Positions 7,582 to 13,520 of a stretch of DNA of 13,520 bases are shown here, one piece after another (the stretch's first letter is position 1; the number at the start of each line of letters is the position of its first letter). Origin of the DNA: CAZEAN01 sp964510225 (GTDB taxonomy: Bacteria; Planctomycetota; Planctomycetia; Isosphaerales; Isosphaeraceae); assembly GCA_964510225.1 (NCBI GenBank), contig CAZEAN010000156.1, forward strand, positions 1-13,520, read 5' to 3'. A program made the position numbers and the translations under genes. Below the pieces are notes generated by a model, which worked only from the letters and a program-made list of their open reading frames with translations, searched no databases and was not told where the DNA came from.

Positions 7582-10500
7582 TTAGCGTCGACGCCGATTC
7601 GCTTCCGGCTGTGCGATTTTCACCGGGAATCGAGGTCTCGGTGAGCCGAAGTCGAGCGGATCGTCAGTGACCCGATAGAGTCGCTCATCGTGGAGGAAGA
7701 GCTTCCGCTGCTCCTCGAGATTGAGCGGACGAGCCCCAATTCGACCGAAGACCGAAAGTTGATTGCCGCTTTCGTCGACGGCTCGGTCGCGATCCAACGT
7801 ATCCGTGATCGCAAGTGCGTGGCCTTCTTCAGGGATCTCGAACGTCGCAACCAAGTGCGGCGTCGGCCTCGGACTGAAACCGTCATTGCCCGGGGTCTCG
7901 GGTGAGGTCAGTTGGACCACTCGCATCCCGTTCTTACCATCAGCGAGATAGGCGAATTCACTGTTATAAGTGATCGCCAACTTCACATCATGCAAATCAT
8001 TGATCTCGCCACCGGCGTTATAGACCTGATCAATGAAAGGATGTCGAGGCCGTTCGATATCGACAATCACGAGACCATGCTCGCCAGCGGCCACATAAGC
8101 ATAGGTCCGAGCCACAAAGATCTTGTGGGCACCTTCGAGATGCAAGGTGGTGACATACTCGGGTTCCGTCGGGTCCGTTATGTCGAAGACTTTGATCCCT
8201 TCGGCGTCGCACGCGAAACCGTAGCGGAACTGGGCTTGGAAGTCGGTCGGTTCCTCAACCTCTTCGATCACTTTCACAATGCTCGGATCAAGTGGGTTGG
8301 AGAAGTCAACGACGACCAGCCCGGCATCACAGCAAACGTAAGCATACGTTCCGTAAAAGGTGATCTTCTTGGTCCCACAGAGGATCCCGTTCGGGTTGTA
8401 GGTCAAATCACGCTTCAGGAAGTTGTTGAGCGGATTACCGTCGAGCAATGTCGCGGCACCCACCAGGATGATCCCTTCGTACTCGTCGCCAACGTACAGG
8501 AAGGCATACGTCAAGCTTATTGATGGTTCACGGTTCTCGGGGTCGTGATGCCGTGTGGGGTCCGGAGCGAGTGTGGTCGGGGCGGTGACACAGTTGGCGT
8601 GTTTCGTCCGGACGTAGAACTGTTGCCCGAGTGGCGAGAACGGTGCGGTCACGATCCGTTCCGAGAACCCCTTGTGATCGATGAAGGCGACGTCAAAGAC
8701 CCGAAGGCCATTTTCACCACAGGCCGCGTAGAGGTATTCACCTCGGGCCATCACATCGACAATCTCGGGTTTGCGGTAACGGAGCGAAAGATTCTCCACA
8801 ATGTCCTTACCGGGGTGTTCGTGAGCCTTGATCAGCTCGCGTTCGTGTTCGAGGTGCTCCTTATAGCGATCAGGATACACCAGGCGGTGCATCGAACTCC
8901 CGATCACCGTCTGAGGTTCATCACGCTCGGTGACCTCAACCCCGAAGAAGCCGTGCTCCCCAGCAGCAACCCAAGCATAGCGGCCCATGAAGTTCAGGTA
9001 GTTGGTCCCCTGCATTAAGAGCTGCGCCATGATCGCGTTGTTATCCTCGTCCCTCGAGACGTGGCAATCCGTGCATTGCTTGGTCTCGTTGCGGCCCGGC
9101 AGGTAGGTTGCGGGGTTGAGCGATCGCCCCGTGTTGGGATCCACCGGTGGTCCACCGCGGACGGTATGAGGTACATTCGTACTGAAGGCAATTCCACTTA
9201 GACCCTCTGAAGAGATCGTCTGCTGCAAGACATAGATCCCCTGGCGTTGCGCATCCGAGGAGGAGACGTGAATGGCACACGAGGAGCGTGAGGGGTTGAT
9301 CCGATTCCCCGTGACATCGCCGTCACGGCCGAGCATAAAGACGTCATCTCGAAGGGTCTGCCAATTATAAGAAATGTAGTTCCTAGAAACATCGCCGCCA
9401 TTATGCAATTCAGGCATCTTCATGTTAGCCTTCTGCGGGAGGTGACAACCGTAGCAGCTAGGGTTCCACGAAGAGTGGCACGCGATACAGCTCATCTCAC
9501 TGTTAGCGTGTGCACAACGCTCGTCATCACCACCAGGAAGGTCACCCCAGACGATCTCTCCGTTCTCGAAGCGGACCGTCTTCGCGATGTGCGACTTCTG
9601 GTTGTAATCACGGTCGCCCGGAATCGTGGTGTCGGCGGTCTGCACACAACGCCAACGGAGCCCTGCTTCCACCATCGAATTCTGCCAGAGTTCACCGTCG
9701 ATAATCTCAAACCGAGGCTTACCAAACGGGGTCCGGAGGGATGCCAGATCCATCCCACCTTCCGGTGAGGCTGGACCCGATGTCTTCAAGGTCGCATAAC
9801 GTTCGGTCGTCCCGTGGCAGTCAATACACTGGATCTCGATGGCGTTACGGACCTCACCATAGAGCTTTCCGTTACCATGTCCGCTGATAATGAAGTGGCA
9901 ATCGACACAGTGCATCCCTTTCTCCATGTGGATGTCCATCAAGTGGAGTGGGATCCCATCGCGGCCAGCTTTGCTGCCATCAGTGGTACGTTCGAACGGT
10001 GTCGGAGGTGCCATCGCGGCTTGAAGGTGATCATTGGTCACGTGAGGAACGAGATCCCCGTCGGCATCGAGAAGCTGCCCTTTCCGATCTTTCTTGAAGA
10101 CCGCATCGTAGACCCAACCGTGACCGTGGAAGTCAGCAAACTGGGTGTGACGGGCTTCGGGGTTAAGCTCGGAGACGCGCGCCAGGAATTCGGGGTCGGA
10201 CCACAGCCCACGTGCACTTGCCTCGTTTGGATCGTTCATAATCGCCGCGACGAACTCTTCGGCGGTTGGGTTCCGCTCTTCCTTCGGGTAGAGGAGTTCC
10301 CCGTCGGTTTCCAGATCCCACCACATAAACCCTACATAACTGTTCATCACTGTCGTACCGGGGTGGATATGGCAGACGTTGCACTGGCTTGTCGGGGGCG
10401 CCCAAACAAACTCATGCTTGATCGGGTGGCCCGACTCGTTCTTGGGGATGGTCGGGTCCGGATTGAAGCTAAAGCCTCGGTTGCCATACTTCGCATAGGG

Positions 10501-11583
10501 TCCCGAATGGACCGGTGACCGGTCGTTGGCATAAACAACGTGGCAGGCGGTACAACCGCTCGACCGATAGTCACCGGGATGGTCGTTCGTTCCGAGAAAA
10601 TTCAAGGTTGGGTCCAGGAGCCGTGTCTTCTGCAGCCCGAGCATCGTGGGGTCGGTCCTCGTCTTCGTCCCGAGTCCCCGGTTGGAAAGTCCAGAAATCG
10701 GCTTACCCGGAGGATCACCACCGATGTTGATCAAGCCCAGGTTCGTGACAGGAGCAGGAAAGCCAACCTCGGCGGGGAGGATCCGACCGCGCTCGAAGAT
10801 CCGGAGCACGTTACCCGGCTGTGAGACCTCAAAGCGTGGCAACGGATCCAAGAACGGAAGAACCCCTTTCACGCTCTGTTCGTAAGGGGTCGGCGGCGGA
10901 TTCTGTTGGATCCGCTGAGGGGCGCCGTGCATGCTGTAGCTTTCGCCAAAACGGGCCCGCTTTGAAGGGTAGGAACCATTGTTGTAGAGGGCAGCTTCCC
11001 AGAGCATCGAGCCGTGGGTCATCATGCTCGAACGGACATAGTCAACGATCTCTCCGTGGCATCCACTGGTCCCGCAGCTAATGTGTGCAATCCGGAGATC
11101 CCCGGGGTTCACGAACTGGATGAACTCAGGCGACTCATGATTGAGCAAGGTATAAGAGCGGACCGGATTTGCCGATGTTCTCCAGGCGTCTGGAAACCTT
11201 GGCGTCACGTGCGAGATCTCTTTGATCGGTGAGGTCGGGTTACCGCCATGGCAGTCGACACAACCGAGCCGGACCGTGTCCTTCCGGTGCGGATTTCCGA
11301 CATTTTGGTGACAGTTCAAGCAGGTCCCGCTCTTCCGGAAGACGTCTTCGTCGGTTTGGCTCAGCAGATCGATATGCTCGAAGCCTGGAGGAAACGGGTA
11401 GCCTCCAGGTATCACCCCGTGATGATGGGCTGAAGGAGCCCTCGGAGGCCCATGGCCGGTTCCCGGATGAGGTGGTGGTGCTTGCGCGACGGCTTCGATC
11501 CCGGTGATTAGGACGGAAGCGATCACGGCCCCGAGCACTCCCGGGACTCGCAACCATTGAGAACACCCGCGTCGACTAGGCAT
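7582..11583 (-). CDS. Exported decaheme cytochrome fused to LVIVD-type beta-propeller repeats
   Basis: A 1333-residue protein. A Sec signal (basic MPSRR, hydrophobic core about 13-30, cleavage near AVAQA at 31-35) precedes a Pro/His-rich linker. Ten heme motifs follow: CLNCH 88, CVDCH 108, CGTSGCH 170 (CX4CH), CTACH 344, CNVCH 401, CVDCH 559, CIDCH 586, CIACH 699, CYGCH 710 and CTDCH 837. From about 863 to 1228 come some seven repeats of the form AYVAAGEHGLVIVDI, matching the LVIVD repeat family, which is thought to form beta-propellers. The last visible tail is very basic (RRRR). Likely role: an electron-transfer protein at or beyond the outer membrane, with the propeller as docking or substrate module; this is inference. 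The start at ATG 11583 has GGGAGGAG 9 nt upstream. The frame extends to TTG 11649 without support. The gene lies 151 bp after the barrel gene on the same strand, suggesting an operon. Confidence 0.9.
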   Translation of the reverse strand: MPSRRGCSQWLRVPGVLGAVIASVLITGIEAVAQAPPPHPGTGHGPPRAPSAHHHGVIPGGYPFPPGFEHIDLLSQTDEDVFRKSGTCLNCHQNVGNPHRKDTVRLGCVDCHGGNPTSPIKEISHVTPRFPDAWRTSANPVRSYTLLNHESPEFIQFVNPGDLRIAHISCGTSGCHGEIVDYVRSSMMTHGSMLWEAALYNNGSYPSKRARFGESYSMHGAPQRIQQNPPPTPYEQSVKGVLPFLDPLPRFEVSQPGNVLRIFERGRILPAEVGFPAPVTNLGLINIGGDPPGKPISGLSNRGLGTKTRTDPTMLGLQKTRLLDPTLNFLGTNDHPGDYRSSGCTACHVVYANDRSPVHSGPYAKYGNRGFSFNPDPTIPKNESGHPIKHEFVWAPPTSQCNVCHIHPGTTVMNSYVGFMWWDLETDGELLYPKEERNPTAEEFVAAIMNDPNEASARGLWSDPEFLARVSELNPEARHTQFADFHGHGWVYDAVFKKDRKGQLLDADGDLVPHVTNDHLQAAMAPPTPFERTTDGSKAGRDGIPLHLMDIHMEKGMHCVDCHFIISGHGNGKLYGEVRNAIEIQCIDCHGTTERYATLKTSGPASPEGGMDLASLRTPFGKPRFEIIDGELWQNSMVEAGLRWRCVQTADTTIPGDRDYNQKSHIAKTVRFENGEIVWGDLPGGDDERCAHANSEMSCIACHSSWNPSCYGCHLPQKANMKMPELHNGGDVSRNYISYNWQTLRDDVFMLGRDGDVTGNRINPSRSSCAIHVSSSDAQRQGIYVLQQTISSEGLSGIAFSTNVPHTVRGGPPVDPNTGRSLNPATYLPGRNETKQCTDCHVSRDEDNNAIMAQLLMQGTNYLNFMGRYAWVAAGEHGFFGVEVTERDEPQTVIGSSMHRLVYPDRYKEHLEHERELIKAHEHPGKDIVENLSLRYRKPEIVDVMARGEYLYAACGENGLRVFDVAFIDHKGFSERIVTAPFSPLGQQFYVRTKHANCVTAPTTLAPDPTRHHDPENREPSISLTYAFLYVGDEYEGIILVGAATLLDGNPLNNFLKRDLTYNPNGILCGTKKITFYGTYAYVCCDAGLVVVDFSNPLDPSIVKVIEEVEEPTDFQAQFRYGFACDAEGIKVFDITDPTEPEYVTTLHLEGAHKIFVARTYAYVAAGEHGLVIVDIERPRHPFIDQVYNAGGEINDLHDVKLAITYNSEFAYLADGKNGMRVVQLTSPETPGNDGFSPRPTPHLVATFEIPEEGHALAITDTLDRDRAVDESGNQLSVFGRIGARPLNLEEQRKLFLHDERLYRVTDDPLDFGSPRPRFPVKIAQPEANRRRR

Positions 11584-11592
11584 AATCCGTGA

Positions 11593-11600
11593 CTCCTCCC
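11593..11600 (-). promoter_or_regulatory. Ribosome-binding site deciding the decaheme start
   Basis: On the minus strand this reads GGGAGGAG, with 9 nt between its core and the ATG at 11583. The resulting protein begins with a well-formed signal peptide. The longer in-frame starts at 11649, 11637 and 11625 would place about 14-22 extra residues, including charged ones, before it. Confidence 0.8.
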
Positions 11601-11700
11601 TGACCGGGTTCGAACATGATCCCATCGAGCGTTCCATCGCCCGGTTCAAACTGAGTTTGGAGCAAATAGCTGGCTGATTGTCAAGCTGAAACGAATCGTA

Positions 11701-11729
11701 TCAGAATCTGGCTGCTGCCAGTATTCAGA
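11701..11729 (-). repeat. Imperfect hairpin just after the barrel stop codon
   Basis: GAAT-CTGGC (11704-11712) pairs with GCCAG-ATTC (11717-11726) around a 4-nt loop, with one bulged base at 11722. Outer TC/GA pairing follows beyond an A/A mismatch. It sits 5 nt downstream of the barrel gene's stop on the minus strand and has no T tract. It may be a weak attenuator, an mRNA-stability element or an RNA-processing site between barrel and cytochrome. Chance cannot be excluded. Confidence 0.4.
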
Positions 11730-11734
11730 CGATC

Positions 11735-13519
11735 TTAATAAGTTAGGACCATGGTCCCAAATCCTTGGACGAACGGATCGACACGGTCGTACACATTGTT
11801 GTAGAGGTCCCGGAAGCCCTGGCCTTGGATCAAGGTCGCTGCTCCGAAGAGGAAAACAACGTTCTCGCTGACCAGCGGTCGGTATTCGATCCCGACACTT
11901 AAATCTGCCCCAATGTATTGATCGATGTTACCGTCGAAGAGGAACTGCTCTAGCGTGGCGGTCTGGTCAAACCAAAGCAGGTTCGCATTATTGAACATCT
12001 TGATCTTAGGGGTCAGTTCAAGGTCGATCCCGGCATTAGCAAGCAAGAGCCCAGGGTTCACAAAGTTCGCCTGGCCTTGGACTTTACTCGAACTGAGGTC
12101 GTTAACAAAGCTATTACGTTGTGTCAGGAAAACCCCGAAGAGTGGAATCCCTTGACGCTGGTAGAAGCTGAATTGTCCACCTGCGAATGCCGGGTTGTCC
12201 AAGATCGTGTCGAACCCGGTTGCCCGTGCGTCGTTTGGGTTCCCATCTCCTGATTGCCAAAGGAAGGAGAGCTTAAATCGAGCCCAGTCTCGGTCGTAAG
12301 AGCCTTCGATCGCAAAGAACTGGCCGTTAATCGTTTGTGCACGGTTAGCGATCGGGTTGTTCGAGTCACGACCGAACGCCCAGTAGAACTGGTGGCTTAC
12401 GTTGTAACGTCCGAAGTGTCCTTCACCACCGAGACCAAAGTACCCGACGTTTACCGAGTGCGGTCGGAAAATACCGATCGGGTCGGGTCGGACAAGGAAT
12501 CGGTTGGTGTCAAACTGAACACCTCCGTTGTCATTGTTATATGCCATGTTGAACAAAGCAGTGTAACCGGGAACGATAAAGTCTTGGCGGAACAAGTTAA
12601 AGAATAAGAGGTTCTGATCACGCCATTGGAACGGTTCGTTGAGCAGGCTGTTCGTATTCTTTTCAAGTTGGTGGAAGTAGGCGAGGTTGTATTGCGTCCG
12701 ATTCGAGTCTGCGTTGCCGAAGATCCGGACCCCCGAGTTCACATCAAAGAAGAGGAATCCACGAAAGTCAGAGATGAAGGGCTGCGAACCGACCCGAACC
12801 GACATAAAGTCGTAGTAGGGACTCAGATCAGAGATCTTCTTTTCCACAAACCATTCTTGAAGCGTCCAGAAGGTCCGAGTTCGTTCCGTACCCGCCAGGA
12901 CGTTCGGACTGACGACCGCCAACTCTTCCACGTTGAGGTGATTGACATTAAAGACTGGTGTTACCTTGACACGCCAATCGACCGGCTTGAACGCAGCGTC
13001 CCCGTGAAAGAGATCAGCACTTAAGATAAAGTTTTGGACCAAGAAGAATTGATCCGGATGACCGAAGAAGTTCTCCTGGCGTGGCCTTGCGGTGCTCTCG
13101 AATGGGGTGGTGGCGACTGGAAGCTGCCTTGCTTCATAGATCCCAATTGTAGACCCCGTGAGTTCAAGGAACGTGTGCTGCCCGAAGATCGGGTAGTCGC
13201 CCTTGAGCACGTTTTGATTAAACGGATCAATCAAGCGTCCAGGGTCGAACGGATAGTCGTCGTCGATCCGATTGCCACGGTCGTAGCGATCCCAGAACGG
13301 ATAGCCAATCCTCCAACGGTCTTCACGAGGAACGTACCGACTATCGGCCTGAACCTCGGTCGGCGCAACACCTGAGCGCCCCGAAAAACCGGTGGTCGGG
13401 AAGTTCGGCCATCGGAACAAGCCAAGCTGAAATGGCCGGGAGAATGAATCGTCGGAGTCCTCATCCTCCCCAGCAAGGCCGAACGGAGTCGATCGAAGCG
13501 GCCGTCCAAGCACGCCGGG
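11735..13519 (-). CDS. Outer-membrane beta-barrel protein, putative porin partner of the decaheme cytochrome (5' end outside window)
   Basis: The frame is open to the window edge, so the start and signal peptide are not visible; the GTG at 13513 need not be the start. About 595 residues are seen. The sequence is rich in aromatic, Asn and Gly residues with alternating hydrophobic strands separated by polar loops (for example FAIEGSYDRDWARFKLSFLW). It contains no cysteine and ends in TMVLTY, with the C-terminal aromatic typical of barrels handled by BAM. A motif GDYPIFGQHTFLELTG lies near 13201-13154. I recall similar motifs from uncharacterised planctomycete and acidobacterial proteins, but cannot check. 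The codirectional decaheme gene begins 151 bp downstream, so a barrel that holds the cytochrome in the outer membrane is a reasonable inference. It shows no obvious MtrB identity, and a general porin is an alternative. Confidence 0.8.
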   Translation of the reverse strand, partial: PGVLGRPLRSTPFGLAGEDEDSDDSFSRPFQLGLFRWPNFPTTGFSGRSGVAPTEVQADSRYVPREDRWRIGYPFWDRYDRGNRIDDDYPFDPGRLIDPFNQNVLKGDYPIFGQHTFLELTGSTIGIYEARQLPVATTPFESTARPRQENFFGHPDQFFLVQNFILSADLFHGDAAFKPVDWRVKVTPVFNVNHLNVEELAVVSPNVLAGTERTRTFWTLQEWFVEKKISDLSPYYDFMSVRVGSQPFISDFRGFLFFDVNSGVRIFGNADSNRTQYNLAYFHQLEKNTNSLLNEPFQWRDQNLLFFNLFRQDFIVPGYTALFNMAYNNDNGGVQFDTNRFLVRPDPIGIFRPHSVNVGYFGLGGEGHFGRYNVSHQFYWAFGRDSNNPIANRAQTINGQFFAIEGSYDRDWARFKLSFLWQSGDGNPNDARATGFDTILDNPAFAGGQFSFYQRQGIPLFGVFLTQRNSFVNDLSSSKVQGQANFVNPGLLLANAGIDLELTPKIKMFNNANLLWFDQTATLEQFLFDGNIDQYIGADLSVGIEYRPLVSENVVFLFGAATLIQGQGFRDLYNNVYDRVDPFVQGFGTMVLTY

Positions 13520-13520
13520 T

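Noticed and set aside
7447..7644. Small plus-strand frame in the convergent spacer
   Set aside because: It runs through the terminator-like hairpin and into the antisense of the decaheme gene, with no ribosome-binding site.
7912..8523. Plus-strand open frame of 203 codons opposite the propeller repeats
   Set aside because: It is a shadow frame of the regular LVIVD-like repeats, with no domain of its own.
9814..10518. Plus-strand open frame of 234 codons opposite the decaheme gene
   Set aside because: It is antisense to a protein with ten heme motifs and a continuous repeat domain; its translation shows no recognisable motif and no ribosome-binding site.
11656..11684. Perfect TTGACA hexamer on the minus strand upstream of the decaheme gene
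   Set aside because: No acceptable -10 element is found 16-18 nt downstream (the hexamer there is TCCAAA), so an internal promoter is not supported.

Overview
The window looks like a chromosomal segment from a Gram-negative, planctomycete-like bacterium. This is inferred from gene content: a class III fructose-1,6-bisphosphatase, Sec-exported multiheme c-type cytochromes, a cytochrome fused to LVIVD-type propeller repeats, and a large outer-membrane-type beta-barrel protein. No rRNA or marker gene is present to confirm the lineage.

Layout. (1) Positions 2-457, plus strand: the C-terminal end of a GH63/trehalase-like six-hairpin glucosidase, cut by the window edge. (2) 484-2448, minus strand: class III fructose-1,6-bisphosphatase, ending tail to tail with the glucosidase. 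(3) 2712-3500, plus strand: a small metallo-beta-lactamase-fold hydrolase resembling class II cyclic-nucleotide phosphodiesterases, divergent from the bisphosphatase. (4) 3727-7147, plus strand: two exported pentaheme cytochromes 13 bp apart. They share heme spacing and motifs, so they are ancient tandem paralogues. A strong intrinsic terminator follows. (5) 7582-11583, minus strand: a 1333-residue exported protein with ten c-type heme motifs followed by about seven LVIVD-like repeats. (6) 11735-13519, minus strand: a cysteine-free beta-barrel protein, 5' end outside the window, lying just upstream of the decaheme gene and codirectional with it.

How they may work together. Barrel plus large exported multiheme cytochrome in one transcription unit recalls the logic of porin-cytochrome conduits, which carry electrons across the outer membrane. 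The cytochrome here is unlike MtrC/OmcA, because its heme region is fused to a predicted beta-propeller. Two smaller pentaheme proteins, encoded convergently, could be periplasmic carriers or enzymes feeding the same route. This system-level reading is inference. The heme motifs, export signals, gene order and terminators are seen directly. The metabolic genes at the left end look like ordinary housekeeping genes with no evident link to the cytochromes.

Several gene starts are best placed internally to the longest open frame on ribosome-binding-site evidence: bisphosphatase at 2448, phosphodiesterase-like hydrolase at 2712, decaheme protein at 11583. No tRNA, rRNA, CRISPR array, insertion sequence or phage gene was seen.
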